DNA of 64,000 nt from Spartobacteria bacterium (GTDB taxonomy: Bacteria; Verrucomicrobiota; Verrucomicrobiia; Chthoniobacterales; UBA10450). This document shows positions 18,348 through 26,922 of this stretch, one piece after another; position 1 is the first letter of the stretch, and every line of letters starts with the position of its first letter. The notes under the pieces are model-generated. The model saw nothing but the letters and a program-made list of their open reading frames with translations. It ran no database searches and had not been told where the DNA came from. The stretch spans positions 1 through 64,000 of the forward strand of contig PMTM01000019.1 in assembly GCA_003167365.1 (NCBI GenBank), written 5' to 3'. The translations under genes and the position numbers were made by a program.

Positions 18348-18920
18348 TTGCCCCTCGTGCGCCAGAACTTAATCAGGTTTTTCTTCGGAGTGCTGTTTAC
18401 CCCTGTAGCGATTCTCCTGCATGAATGTGGGCACTACATGACGGCAGCGGCTCTCGGACTGGCTCCGCATTTACATTTTGCTTACACTACAGCCAATTAT
18501 CCTGGGACGCCTTACACCATTGGGTTGGTTACAGCTGCTGGCCCGACTGCTACGGCTCTCATGGTCATCGCCGGGTTCTTCTGGCTATGGCAGCTACGCC
18601 ATGATCGGTTGCAAGCGCCTGTTACGCCCACCGAATGGTTTGCTACTTTCCTTGTGCTTTGCGCCGCTCGTTGGCTGCGCGGCTCCATCAGCGTGCTACA
18701 CGGGGAACCGAACGATGAGGCCAGGCTCTCGGCGAGCGTGGGTTTTCCGCAGTGGCTCTTGCCATATCTTCTCGCTCCGGTCGCACTTGCTGTGCTGATA
18801 GCGGCGGTTCGGTTACACCCACGCGGCAGTCGTTTAGTTCCTTTCGGCTCGGCGGTTCTCGGTATTTGCTTTGGAGTCGTTCTCTGGTTGAAAGTTATCG
18901 GGCCACGCCTGCTGCCATGA
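18348..18920 (+). CDS. Integron-cassette gene: M50-like membrane zinc metalloprotease
   Basis: 190 residues, six hydrophobic segments. HECGH (within LLHECGHYMTAAALG, near residue 26) is a HExxH zinc motif inside the first membrane segment, the arrangement of M50 site-2-type or Pfam 'peptidase M50-like' proteins. A downstream membrane Asp/Asn partner motif (NPDG) is not obvious; YPGTPYTIGLVTAAGP may stand in. The start is TTG 18348 or GTG 18357. Proteolytic activity is inferred only from the motif. Confidence 0.6.
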   Translation: MPLVRQNLIRFFFGVLFTPVAILLHECGHYMTAAALGLAPHLHFAYTTANYPGTPYTIGLVTAAGPTATALMVIAGFFWLWQLRHDRLQAPVTPTEWFATFLVLCAARWLRGSISVLHGEPNDEARLSASVGFPQWLLPYLLAPVALAVLIAAVRLHPRGSRLVPFGSAVLGICFGVVLWLKVIGPRLLP

Positions 18921-18940
18921 TGATTCTCTTTGCAGTTTCG

Positions 18941-19062
18941 ACACACGCAGCGTCCAGTCAACCGCTGGCCGTCGTACAGCCTCGCTTCACTTTATGAAAA
19001 CACCTCCCTTACAATCCACACTCGCTCTCGCCAGCGGTGGCTGATCTTGTGTCTCGTTAGAC
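18941..19062 (+). other. Integron attC site (8), left end degenerate
   Basis: The right arm is canonical (CTCGCCAGCGGTGGCTGATCTTGTGTCTC) with R' GTTAGAC at 19056-19062, and the left arm AACCGCTGGCCG is kept, but R'' has decayed (CAGCGTCC). Confidence 0.7.
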
Positions 19063-19064
19063 CT

Positions 19065-19472
19065 ATGCGTGCTCACATCGCTGCCGCGACGGCTGGAGCG
19101 TTGTTTATCGCAACAAACATCCAATGTCTTGCTCTTTCGCCAGTCGTCCTGACGCCTGGATATGCGCAAAGATGGGTGACGCGTTCATCAATGCCTGAAT
19201 ATCCGCTTGCAGCTCAAGCTCATCATATTTCTGGCTCGGGAATTTTTGTTCTGCGAGTGCAGATTAAGAGCGGACGCGTTAAAGAAGTCATAGTGGGACG
19301 CAGTACAGGCCATGCGGTACTCGATAGTGCCGCCGTGAAGACTCTCAGAGAGTGGCGATTTAAGCCTGGCGTTCTGCCGTCTATCAAAGAAACTTTGCCG
19401 AAGCGCCAAGATCCGTTCGCTACAGAAGATTCTTTTATTAAAGTACCAATCAGCTTTACGCAGAGCTTTTAG
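19065..19472 (+). CDS. Integron-cassette gene: TonB C-terminal domain protein
   Basis: Starting at ATG 19065, two bases after R', gives 135 residues with a signal peptide (MRAHIAAATAGALFIATNIQ). Residues ~50-100 carry the TonB-C pattern: YPLAAQAHHISGSGIFVLRV, VGRSTGHAVLDSAAVKTLREWRFKPG. Without an N-terminal membrane anchor plus proline linker it is a stand-alone TonB-C domain, probably periplasmic. The longer frame upstream runs through attC and is not used. Confidence 0.65.
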   Translation: MRAHIAAATAGALFIATNIQCLALSPVVLTPGYAQRWVTRSSMPEYPLAAQAHHISGSGIFVLRVQIKSGRVKEVIVGRSTGHAVLDSAAVKTLREWRFKPGVLPSIKETLPKRQDPFATEDSFIKVPISFTQSF

Positions 19473-19495
19473 GCGGAAAACTCGTATATGTATGT

Positions 19496-19660
19496 GTGAC
19501 CCCTAGACGCAAAAAACTGTTTCGATTCGTCAGAAGAAAGAGACGACGGGATTCAATTCAAGTAAGGAATCCAGCCAGAGTCCGCGCCTACTTGGAACTT
19601 GCGCTCAGCAAGCGGTTACAGGAAACCAATCCATATCCAATCGGAGGCAACACCGACTGA
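19496..19660 (+). CDS. Possible small basic protein in a cassette remnant
   Basis: A GTG-started ORF of 54 residues (begins MTPRRKKLFRFVRRKRRR, ends NPYPIGGNTD), strongly Arg/Lys-rich at the start. It is followed directly by CACATGACATATAATATTTTCGC, a piece of the long attC-like body, so it may be a small cassette gene. Coding status is uncertain. Confidence 0.35.
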   Translation: MTPRRKKLFRFVRRKRRRDSIQVRNPARVRAYLELALSKRLQETNPYPIGGNTD

Positions 19661-19720
19661 CTTCACATGACATATAATATTTTCGCTATTCCCAACCGTC
19701 TTGGAAATAATCTGTAAGAT
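19661..19720 (+). other. Remnant of a long-form attC-like site
   Basis: CATGACATATAATATTTTCGC matches the middle of the long sites, and TCTTGGAAATAATCTGTAAGAT resembles a decayed right end. No intact R'' or R' is left. Confidence 0.35.
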
Positions 19721-19785
19721 GAAGTCCCAGTCTCAAGATGCAGCCGGTCGACCGCCTGTTGTTACTACAGCGATTGTCCTGCTGT

Positions 19786-19840
19786 ATAGCTGCAAATACG
19801 ACTTGCTACTGCAGCCTGTCTAGCTATAGGCATTTGTCTT
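19786..19840 (+). promoter_or_regulatory. Conserved hairpin leader before basic coiled-coil gene, copy 1
   Basis: ATAGCTGCA ... TGCAG ... AGCTAT forms a bulged hairpin directly upstream of the gene at 19841 and is repeated nearly unchanged at 29712-29766 before the second copy. It may be a leader, a promoter or a small recombination site carried with the gene. Confidence 0.4.
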
Positions 19841-20170
19841 ATGGACTTATCTTTACAGAAGCTGGAACAAGCTATCTCAATTCGGAAGCGCATTCATCAG
19901 TTAGAGGGGCAGCTAAGCGCTCTGTTTAGCGGCACTCAACGCAAAGGCTTTCGCTCAAGTTCCGGTAAGCGGAGAGTATCCCCGGCGACACGTGCGAAAC
20001 TTGTGGCCGCCGCGAAAGCTAGCTGGGCAAAGCGAAACAGTAAGAAAAGCGCTAGCGGTTCGAAAAAGACCGCAAAGAAAGGCGGTCTTACTCCGGCTGG
20101 ACGAAGGAAGTTGTCTCAGATGATGAAGGCAAGGTGGGCAGCGAGAAGGAAAGCCGCAGGGAAGAGGTAG
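19841..20170 (+). CDS. Basic coiled-coil protein with two KARWA-type motifs (copy 1)
   Basis: 109 residues. Residues 1-30 are a short coiled coil (LQKLEQAISIRKRIHQLEGQ). The rest is very basic and holds two related units, SPATRAKLVAAAKASWAKRN and LTPAGRRKLSQMMKARWAAR, joined by a Lys/Ser/Gly-rich linker. This looks like a nucleic-acid-binding protein with an oligomerising N-terminus, loosely like H-NS or histone-like proteins; the function is inferred only. A near-identical copy lies 9.9 kb away (29767-30096). An attC half-site follows. Confidence 0.65.
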   Translation: MDLSLQKLEQAISIRKRIHQLEGQLSALFSGTQRKGFRSSSGKRRVSPATRAKLVAAAKASWAKRNSKKSASGSKKTAKKGGLTPAGRRKLSQMMKARWAARRKAAGKR

Positions 20171-20238
20171 AGACCTGTCGGCCTGTCGCATTTGACGCTC
20201 AGTGTCGGCAGCAGTGGCTGATCTTATTCTCGTTAGAT
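20171..20238 (+). other. Integron attC site (9), short form
   Basis: Right arm CAGCAGTGGCTGATCTTATTCTC with R' GTTAGAT (20232-20238), directly after the basic protein's stop. R'' is not canonical (AGACCTG). Confidence 0.55.
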
Positions 20239-20333
20239 AAGCAGATGGCGATGCGCGGGGCCAAGTTGAACTTGTGTACGAAACAGCCAACCGATAAAAG
20301 GACGGGATGAACTGGCTGTATGCTTCGCGGTCG
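20239..20333. other. Truncated cassette start
   Basis: Seven bases after R' of site 9 an ATG opens a frame of only 21 codons (MAMRGAKLNLC...), after which repeat copy B begins. I read this as a cassette cut by the repeat or by a deletion; no gene can be supported. Confidence 0.3.
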
Positions 20334-20453
20334 CCACTTCTGTCCGCAATAGTCAGGGTTGAACGTCAATTGGATCGGCTTCCACTGCATCTCAAATCGT
20401 CCAACTACGAGGGAAAAGTATCGAAGTGGAGCGGGATATATCAAGCGAGAAGG
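20334..20453 (+). repeat. Island repeat family, copy B (second half only)
   Basis: CCACTTCTGTCCGCAATAGTCAGGGTTGAACG ... GAAGTGGAGCGGG ... TCAAGCGAGAAGG, without the GGGCCACCCG head. Middle part CAATTGGATCGGCTTCC is shared with copy H only. Confidence 0.75.
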
Positions 20454-20482
20454 GCAATCCGATGAAAGCGGGCTTGCCAGCC

Positions 20483-20535
20483 TGTTACCGACTACTTGCG
20501 GCGCGGGCTTGGTCAATTCGACCTTCGCCGGAATT
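20483..20535 (-). pseudogene. 3' remnant of an S74-chaperone protein gene
   Basis: The minus strand encodes EL-TKPAPQVVGN, matching the last residues (EVTKPAPQVVGNN) of the S74 protein at the window start, including the nucleotide string around the PAPQVV codons. The rest of the gene is absent. Confidence 0.55.
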
Positions 20536-20702
20536 TCGGCACCGTAATTCTAGGAACTGACTCTTCTCTCATCATCTTGCTAATCCGTATCAGATTGAGC
20601 AAGATCCGCGGACATGAGCGAGTCAAACGATCATGATCAATGCGAGATCAGGGTCGCCAAGGTTAACATGGCGCCGAGGGGGATGTTGAAGGCCGACATC
20701 AG

Positions 20703-21971
20703 GTGACCGGTCTCGGAATCAAGAAGGTGGAAAAGCCTCGCGGCTTGCCGCTCTGGGCGCTGCCGAGGAAGGTTTTGACCGCTCTTCGTCCTGTTGCGGG
20801 CGTGTTTCTCTGGTCGCGCAGCGTGATCTGGGCGGTGGCGCTGTTCGCTCTGCTCGTGTTTGAGCCAAATCGATCTCTTTCGCCAACGGCCCTGCGCTCG
20901 ATGAATCCGGCCCTGACGCATGACCTTGGTTACTGGATAGATGTCTGGGCCGGCTGGGATAGCGTTTGGTATCTGCAGATTGCACACAGCGGATACGGAG
21001 TGAATCCTCAGGCCAGCGCCTTTTACCCCCTCTATCCTGCACTGGTCCGCATTCTGAGCACAATTTTCTTTGGGCACTACGTTCTGGCTGGGATCGTCAT
21101 TTCGCTCTTCGCGACGCTCGTATCGTTCGCGCTTCTCTATCGACTTGCAGAAAGGCTGATCGGCCCGGAAGGTGCGCACCGGGCCGTTGTCTATCTTGCC
21201 ATTTTTCCGATGGCCCTGTTTCTCCAGGCCGTCTATTCCGAATCGCTCCTCCTTGCTCTGATACTCGCCGCGTTCTTCTTTGCTGAACGCGACCGTTGGT
21301 TAACCGCCTGGTGCTTCACCGGCTTTGCGTTACTGACGCGACTAGCGGCGATCGCTCTCATCCCCGCTTTGTTGCTTCTAGCCTGGTGGTCACCAAACCG
21401 ACGCCGGGCACTTATCGGATTGCCGCTTGCGCCGCTCGAGTTCGCGCTTTTCCCACTCGCTCTCTGGAGAATGACCGGCGACCCACTTGGATTCATCCAC
21501 GCCGAGAAAATCTGGTACCGCCACATCGCACTCGCCGGGCCGCTAACCGGGCTCTGGGAAGGCACTAGGGCTGGGATTATTGGTCTTCTTCAAATCGCAA
21601 CACATCAACCGGTCGACGGACGCCAATACGCGACGGGGTCGGACTACACGCTTCTCAACTCGGCGTTCAACGTTGAGGCCTTCCTGTTCCTTGTTCTGTT
21701 TCTCTTTCTTGCGATCGTTGTGTGGCGCCGTTTCGGTGCTGTTTACGGGCTGTTCACAGCCTGTAGCCTCGCTATCCCGCTCAGTTCGCCTAACGTCCGC
21801 GGCTGGCCGCTACTGTCACTTCCGCGATTTGGGCTGACAATCTTCCCGCTCTTTCTCGCGCTCGCGGTCCTCGGCAAGAGCCCTCGCGTCCACTCCGCGA
21901 TTGTCGGAGTGAGCGCGATCATGCTTGGGCTAGCCGTCGTCCAATGGGCTCTGTGGCAATGGATAGGCTGA
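20703..21971 (+). CDS. PIG-V-like mannosyltransferase (GT-C membrane enzyme)
   Basis: 422 residues, about ten hydrophobic segments. The first loop has W-A-G-W-D-S-V-W-Y-L-Q-I-A-x-x-G-Y and then FYPLYPALVR, matching the (R/G)WDSxWY...F.PLYP signature of PIG-V/GPI mannosyltransferase-2-like proteins, where the loop Asp is thought to be catalytic. Bacterial relatives probably transfer a polyprenyl-linked sugar to an unknown acceptor. The start is GTG 20703. It lies between cassette runs and faces the collagen-like gene tail to tail. Confidence 0.75.
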   Translation: MTGLGIKKVEKPRGLPLWALPRKVLTALRPVAGVFLWSRSVIWAVALFALLVFEPNRSLSPTALRSMNPALTHDLGYWIDVWAGWDSVWYLQIAHSGYGVNPQASAFYPLYPALVRILSTIFFGHYVLAGIVISLFATLVSFALLYRLAERLIGPEGAHRAVVYLAIFPMALFLQAVYSESLLLALILAAFFFAERDRWLTAWCFTGFALLTRLAAIALIPALLLLAWWSPNRRRALIGLPLAPLEFALFPLALWRMTGDPLGFIHAEKIWYRHIALAGPLTGLWEGTRAGIIGLLQIATHQPVDGRQYATGSDYTLLNSAFNVEAFLFLVLFLFLAIVVWRRFGAVYGLFTACSLAIPLSSPNVRGWPLLSLPRFGLTIFPLFLALAVLGKSPRVHSAIVGVSAIMLGLAVVQWALWQWIG

Positions 21972-22097
21972 GCCAAGATTCCCTCGCTCATTGGGCTGAA
22001 GAGCGCGAACGAGAAACGACCGTTTCTTTTCTCGCACCTATCCAGCCGCACCGGACACATTGCAATCCGTCGCTGAACAACGAAACAGCCAGAAGCT

Positions 22098-23075
22098 CTA
22101 CGGTCCCGTAGGGCCGGTTGGTCCCGTATTGCCGGTCGCGCCTGTGACTCCTATCGGTCCAATTAGCTCCATGCGCAGCGAAGCGTTCACCGGGCCGTCA
22201 GCCGGCAACGTCACGGAGACCGATCCAGTCGCGCCGGTTACGTTCTGTAGACTAATAATGTCTCCAGCTACGAAGCCCGCGGTCACGATGCCGTTAACTG
22301 CCTGAGTGTTTGTTGCCGACACAGCCGAAAGCGAGTTGGAGTTAGTGAAGGCGATAACGGTATTCTGAAAGTCGCTAGAATATTGTGCCCCGGGAATCTC
22401 TACATTGTTCACGTTGAGTTGGAACACGATCGGTCCGGCAACAGACGGTGTTCCGCGAACGTGAAATTCCAGAAGGTACGTTCCGCCCGTGGAGAGTACG
22501 ACAGCATCACTGTTGTCCGTAATTCCGGCCGCGGGGCCGGCGTTGCTGAATGTCACCACTCCATCGCCAGCCACCACTTCAGCGCTCGTATTATAGACGT
22601 AAATAAAATCAGATGCGACTTCCGGCCCGGTGGCGCCAGTCGCACCGGTTGCTCCGTTCGTGCCAGGGCTACCCGTCGCACCGGTTGCTCCATTCGTACC
22701 AGGGCTACCCGTCGCACCGGTTGCTCCGTTCGTACCAGGGCTACCCGTCGCGCCGGTTGCTCCGTTCGTACCAGGGCTACCCGTCGCACCGGTTGCTCCG
22801 TTCGTACCAAGGCTACCCGTCGCACCGGTTGCTCCCTTCGTGCCAGGGCTACCCGTCGCGCCAGTTTGGCCAGTTGCGCCCCTTGCACCTGTGGAGCCAG
22901 TTGAACCAGTGGGCCCGGTTGCGCCACGCGCAGGAGTCGGCGATGGCATCTGCGCTCCCTGCGCGGCCGACAAAAGCGCAAAGCAAGCAAGCGTAAGTAG
23001 AAAGAAGCCAAGCCGCCACGGCAACCAGCTAATCGAATTGCTTACGGGACGAGTGATAGTTTTTGTTGGTTTCAT
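22098..23075 (-). CDS. Secreted collagen-like protein with BclA-like C-terminal domain
   Basis: 325 residues: signal peptide (LGFFLLTLACFALLSAAQGA), then about 100 residues of Gly-X-Y repeats, then a beta-sandwich of about 140 residues resembling the TNF-like C-terminal domain of BclA exosporium proteins (VSATNTQAVNGIVTAGFVAGD), then a short Gly-X-Y tail ending TGPTGPTGP. It should form trimeric stalks at the cell surface. The repeat core is a 36-bp tandem repeat. Confidence 0.8.
   Translation of the reverse strand: MKPTKTITRPVSNSISWLPWRLGFFLLTLACFALLSAAQGAQMPSPTPARGATGPTGSTGSTGARGATGQTGATGSPGTKGATGATGSLGTNGATGATGSPGTNGATGATGSPGTNGATGATGSPGTNGATGATGSPGTNGATGATGATGPEVASDFIYVYNTSAEVVAGDGVVTFSNAGPAAGITDNSDAVVLSTGGTYLLEFHVRGTPSVAGPIVFQLNVNNVEIPGAQYSSDFQNTVIAFTNSNSLSAVSATNTQAVNGIVTAGFVAGDIISLQNVTGATGSVSVTLPADGPVNASLRMELIGPIGVTGATGNTGPTGPTGP
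22640..22860 (-). repeat. 36-bp tandem repeat encoding a 12-residue collagen unit
   Basis: About six near-identical 36-bp units (protein GATGATGSPGTN) lie inside the collagen-like gene. Most differences between units are single third-base or S/L, N/K changes, so copy number is likely to vary. Confidence 0.8.
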
Positions 23076-23222
23076 TTTTTAGGTGGGGATTGTTAGATTA
23101 TTAGAGCACGTTTTTAGAGTGGATCGAGACAGTGATTACGAAGATTGATTTAATTAAAGGCGGCTGTCTCAACCGCGCGTCCGCGGGTTTCTCCCATCGA
23201 CATTCAAAAGTGGGTCGGGTTA

Positions 23223-23960
23223 TCAGAAATGGTAATTAAAACCGGCGCGCACAATGTGACCTTCGGTTTCGGCGCGCCAGCTGTATGGGCCGAAACCGTT
23301 CCCGCTAATCGCGCTAAAAGTTTCGCTGCCTAGATTGAAATAGAGATATTCGACCTTGAGCGACCAATGCCTGCCAAACATGCGCTCGACGCCACCGCCC
23401 AGGGTGTAGCCCCATTCAAAATCGTGTCTGGAAGCATCAATGGTATCCGGGCCGGCGGTTGTGCTGCTGGTGTCGATCACTCGCGGATGATAGTTCACGC
23501 CAATCCCGCCGCCCGTGGCATAAACCAGCCAGCAATCGAGAGCGACACCGACACGCCCGCGGAAGGTCGCAAAAAAATCGCTCTCGCTTTCTCCGAACGT
23601 ATCGTGAGGAATTCCGGGCTCAACGCCGCGACCATCCAGGTTCATGTAGCCCGCGTCGATTTCCGGCCCAAGGACAAGCCAGCGCCATTGCCAGTTGTAA
23701 CCGATCTGTTCGCCGACGGTGAAACTCGTTTCCCCGTATCCCCACGACTTATCGGGAAAATTATAGTTATCGAGATCTTTGTCTTCACTATGACCGAACT
23801 GGCCGCCAGCGTTCACACCAAGGTAAAAACCACTCCAGTCGCAGGGAGAAGGAGTCACTGGTGCCACTTCTTTCGATATCGGTTCGGGCCCGGCGTATGA
23901 AACAACTGCTAACAGATTGCCCACGAGCAGCACAAATGCGAAACGGGCGAATGCTTTCAT
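23223..23960 (-). CDS. Outer-membrane beta-barrel protein (Omp25/31-like)
   Basis: From the ATG at 23960: about 245 residues with a signal peptide (FAFVLLVGNLLAVVSYA), a CDWSGFYLGVNAGGQFG opening, alternating beta strands, and a C-terminal AGFNYHF ending in Phe, typical for BAM-inserted eight-stranded barrels. The frame continues upstream to 24302 through repeat C, but without a start context, so that extension is left out. Confidence 0.8.
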   Translation of the reverse strand: MKAFARFAFVLLVGNLLAVVSYAGPEPISKEVAPVTPSPCDWSGFYLGVNAGGQFGHSEDKDLDNYNFPDKSWGYGETSFTVGEQIGYNWQWRWLVLGPEIDAGYMNLDGRGVEPGIPHDTFGESESDFFATFRGRVGVALDCWLVYATGGGIGVNYHPRVIDTSSTTAGPDTIDASRHDFEWGYTLGGGVERMFGRHWSLKVEYLYFNLGSETFSAISGNGFGPYSWRAETEGHIVRAGFNYHF

Positions 23961-24247
23961 GCCGGGAGAGTTCCAAAAGAAACCCCTGTTCGTCAAGCTT
24001 TGGAAATCAAGTTTTGTTAGACCCCCCAAAATACGATCTGCGGCGAGATCGTTTCCCTTACTAAGATCAACTGGAATAGCTGTAGCTTCGCCTGCACTGA
24101 GCCAATCACGCTCCAGTTTTCGAGAGCCGTCGGCCGGATACTGCGCGAGCTTCCAACCGATGTCGCGCCACAGCGGTTGTATCGCTTTTACATGTAATTG
24201 AAAACCGTCAGCGCGACCCGAACGGAATGCGGGTCGGTTTGGATTAC

Positions 24248-24416
24248 GGCCCACCCGTTTTGCCCCCCCGATGATTTTCGAACAGTCCACTTCTGTCCGC
24301 AAGAGTCAGGGTTGAACAATGTGAGAATCGGCTCGCACCTCACTCAAATCGTCCACCTACGAGGAGAAAAGTATCGAGGTGGAGCGGGATTTTTCAAGCG
24401 AGAAGGTCTAGCTTAC
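24248..24416 (+). repeat. Island repeat family, copy C
   Basis: Full-length copy with head (GGCCCACCCGTTTTGCCCC), GATGATTTTCG joint, inner inverted pair and GCGAGAAGG end, closely similar to copy A. Confidence 0.8.
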
Positions 24417-24485
24417 CAGTGGTGACGACCACCCTACGGATTCTTTTAATTGCCCTGTTAATATGATTCCGCTACCCGTTTGCGG

Positions 24486-25766
24486 ATGGCTAAAGAGGGA
24501 AACCGGGACCAGAAGCGCCCAAATTTCATTAGGCGTTTTTTCTCTGTTCTCGGTCCTGGGCTGATCACGGGTGCAGCCGATGACGATCCGTCAGGGATCG
24601 CAACCTATTCCATCGCCGGCGCGCAGCTCGGAACATCACTCTTGTGGACGGCATTTATAACGTGGCCTTTGATGGCTCCGGTGCAAATGATGTGCGCGCG
24701 CATCGGATTGTGCACCGGCAAAGGGCTGGGCGGAGCGCTTCGGCAGAAGTTTCCGAAGCAGGTCGTGGCTATTGTAGCACTCGCCCTTTTGATCGCCAAC
24801 ACCATCAATGTCGGCGCAGACCTATCCGGTATGGCCGACGCTGCCCAAATGCTAACAGGGCTAAATTCGCATTATTTTGTCGTGTTTTTCGGCGGCACTA
24901 TTGCTTTTGCCACGGTCCGATTTCGCTATTACCAACTCGCGAATATTTTGAAATGGCTCGCCGCGTCTCTGTTTGCTTATGTCATTACCGCGATCGTGAT
25001 CCGGCCTCACTGGAGCACAATAGTCTACGACACGTTTGTTCCGAGTTGGCCGAAAGGGCATGAGGCGTGGGCAACTTTGGTCGCCATTCTTGGGACTACG
25101 ATCAGTCCATATCTTTTCTTCTGGCAGGCCTCTCAAGAGGTTGAAGAAGAAAAAGCAATGGGCCGTCGGATGATCGTTCAGCGACAGGGCGCAACGAGCC
25201 GAGAGATCAGAGACCGAAAACTCGACGTTGGCGTAGGCACGTTCTTTTCGAACCTTGTCATGTACTTCATCATTTTGACGACTGCGCTGACCCTGCATGT
25301 ACACGGTCAAACAAATATCGAGACTTCAAGCCAGGCCGCGAGTGCCCTCGCGCCTCTAGCCGGAAAATTCGCTGCCACAATTTTCACGCTAGGAATCCTC
25401 GGCGTCGGATTTTTGGCGATTCCCACCCTGACGGGTTCAGCCGCTTACGCTTTTGCCGAAACCTTTCACTGGCGACAGGGGCTGGATCAAAAATTCAAAT
25501 CGGCGCGCGCGTTTTACGGTGTCATTATACTGTCCACCATTGTCGGTATCGGCCTCGACTTCGCCAACGTCAATCCAGTCAAAGCTCTGTTCTGGACGGC
25601 GGTTATCAATGGGCTTCTAGCACCTTTCCTTTTGGTCGGGATTTTGACGGTGGCATCTGACGCCAAAATCATGAATAAACAATGCAGCTCTTTATTGGGC
25701 CGCTCAGTGGTTGGGCTCACGGCCTTAGTCATGTTCGGTGCGGCAATTGGAATGTTTGTGTTCTAG
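24486..25766 (+). CDS. NRAMP-family divalent metal ion transporter
   Basis: 426 residues with about eleven membrane segments. The first carries DDDPSGIATYS, the NRAMP metal-binding motif region (DPGN in canonical Mn/Fe members, DPSG in the divergent branch), so ion preference may differ. The second metal site region in helix 6 (canonical A-x-x-M-P-H) reads FLAIPTLTGSAAYAFAE and lacks Met-Pro-His, which supports the divergent NRAMP-related group. ATG 24486 is chosen over the upstream TTG 24480. Confidence 0.8.
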   Translation: MAKEGNRDQKRPNFIRRFFSVLGPGLITGAADDDPSGIATYSIAGAQLGTSLLWTAFITWPLMAPVQMMCARIGLCTGKGLGGALRQKFPKQVVAIVALALLIANTINVGADLSGMADAAQMLTGLNSHYFVVFFGGTIAFATVRFRYYQLANILKWLAASLFAYVITAIVIRPHWSTIVYDTFVPSWPKGHEAWATLVAILGTTISPYLFFWQASQEVEEEKAMGRRMIVQRQGATSREIRDRKLDVGVGTFFSNLVMYFIILTTALTLHVHGQTNIETSSQAASALAPLAGKFAATIFTLGILGVGFLAIPTLTGSAAYAFAETFHWRQGLDQKFKSARAFYGVIILSTIVGIGLDFANVNPVKALFWTAVINGLLAPFLLVGILTVASDAKIMNKQCSSLLGRSVVGLTALVMFGAAIGMFVF

Positions 25767-26471
25767 CGCTGGCGGGCTCCAGGTCACAAGAAAGCATATC
25801 TATATAAGACGATTTTCGGGACTGGTGTGTTGTCTGATATCTTTAACTTTACTGCCACAGCAAGGGCTGAGCACAACTAAAGGTCTTAGCCAGATCGTGA
25901 CGCCGGATTTGCAACCCGAGGGAGACCTATCGCTCAGCTTGCAAATCCAGGACGCGCGTATCGCCAATCCGTATGAACTTCAAGCTGAACTCGGCCTAAC
26001 AAAATGGGCGGAAGTCGCTATTTTCCAGGGTTTCAAACCGAACGAAGAAATTTTCGCGACCGAATTGGGCATTCTTACGAAAGAGCCCTATCTCCTCTCC
26101 GTCGGGCTCACCAATTGGTCGCCTCGGAACGGGGTGGATCCGCAACCTTATATCGAAGGTGGATACTATACCGAGCACAACAAGTTCATCGCGGGCGCGA
26201 TTCACGCCGGTTACAAGAACGAGGCCATCCTCGTTACGCCTACGATTTTAACAAGCAGTGGCGCGCGCAGATTGATTTCCAGAGCGGCGCGGAAAACTCA
26301 TCCACCGTCGGGTTCACTTGGAATATCACCAAAGATTTTCAGGTTAACCCGGCAATCTACTTCGCGAACTACCACCCCGATCGGATCATGGCGTACATCG
26401 TTTTCACCTACACCTTTCATCTTTGGGCGAAAGACAAGAAGGAAAAGGACCAGAGTGTTCCCGGCGGATAG
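25738..26471 (+). pseudogene. Secreted barrel-like protein gene, frameshifted
   Basis: The first ~165 codons (frame of 25738) encode a hydrophobic leader and a transporter/barrel-like sequence (ELGLTKWAEVAIFQGFKP...YIEGGYYTEHNK...). Near 26225-26240 the homologous reading moves to another frame, which continues YAYDFNKQWRAQIDFQSG...NITKDFQVNPAIYFAN...IVFTYTFHLW and stops at 26471. The shift fits loss of one base. The joined product resembles a beta-barrel 'transporter/metal-sensitive outer membrane' protein. The exact start is unclear. It could also be a sequencing error. Confidence 0.6.
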
Positions 26472-26647
26472 CAAAACTCACCGAAAATCGGGAGCGTTCG
26501 CGAGCAGCCCAACCAGTCCACACGCTTGCGCAGATGATGCACCGGAATTTCCTTTAATGACCGCTCGGGGCAGAGAAAGATGCTGCTCATTATTACATAT
26601 TTACTGAAAGACCCGCTCGAACTTGGTCAGAGGACCGAATTAAATAT

Positions 26648-26827
26648 ATGAACTCTAGTACGACGGATAAAATCAAAGGCGGCATCCACGAAGCTAAAGG
26701 AAAAGTCAAAGAGGAGGCAGGGAAAGCGATTGGCAATCCCGATCTACGGGACCGAGGTACAGCCGAGAAAGTCGCTGGCAAGGTGCAAAACAAAGTGGGC
26801 GACGTGAAGAAAGTGTTTGGGAAATAA
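26648..26827 (+). CDS. CsbD-family stress protein
   Basis: 59 residues: MNSSTTDKIKGGIHEAKGKV, then KEEAGKAIGNPDLRDRGTAEKVAGKVQNKVG in two overlapping stretches, the CsbD-like helical pattern (KGK.KE..G...GN..L...G..... G..Q...G). These abundant small proteins respond to general stress in many bacteria; the mechanism is unknown. An attC-like R'' starts 1 base after the stop. Confidence 0.85.
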   Translation: MNSSTTDKIKGGIHEAKGKVKEEAGKAIGNPDLRDRGTAEKVAGKVQNKVGDVKKVFGK

Positions 26828-26828
26828 G

Positions 26829-26910
26829 ATCTAACCAGTCGATGCTCTGAAAAAGCTTGGCAAATAGACAACCCGCTGGATAAATAGGCCGACGAAAATT
26901 TCACTCAACC
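26829..26910 (+). other. Decayed attC-like site (10)
   Basis: R'' ATCTAAC (26829-26835) with CAGTCGATGC, and a right part GCTGGATAAATAGGCCGACGAAAATTTC like the long-form body. R' is not visible. Confidence 0.45.
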
Positions 26911-26922
26911 GAAAGGAATCCC

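Noticed and set aside
18930-19064. Longer start of the TonB-C protein
   Set aside because: It would translate the attC site; the ATG at 19065 follows R' directly and gives a signal peptide.
20574-20605. ATCTTGCT/AGCAAGAT hairpin as a terminator
   Set aside because: No T run follows and no gene ends close by; its role is unknown.
22630-23082. Plus-strand ORF of 150 codons rich in Ala/Pro/Val
   Set aside because: It is the antisense of the collagen-like repeat; the minus frame has a signal peptide, a folded domain and Gly-X-Y periodicity.
24011-24022. GTTAGAC at 24016 as another attC R' site
   Set aside because: No R'' or pairing arm lies upstream within 150 bp and it is inside the OMP promoter region.
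23961-24302. N-terminal extension of the outer-membrane protein frame
   Set aside because: The extension runs through repeat copy C and precedes a proper signal peptide, so it would block export.
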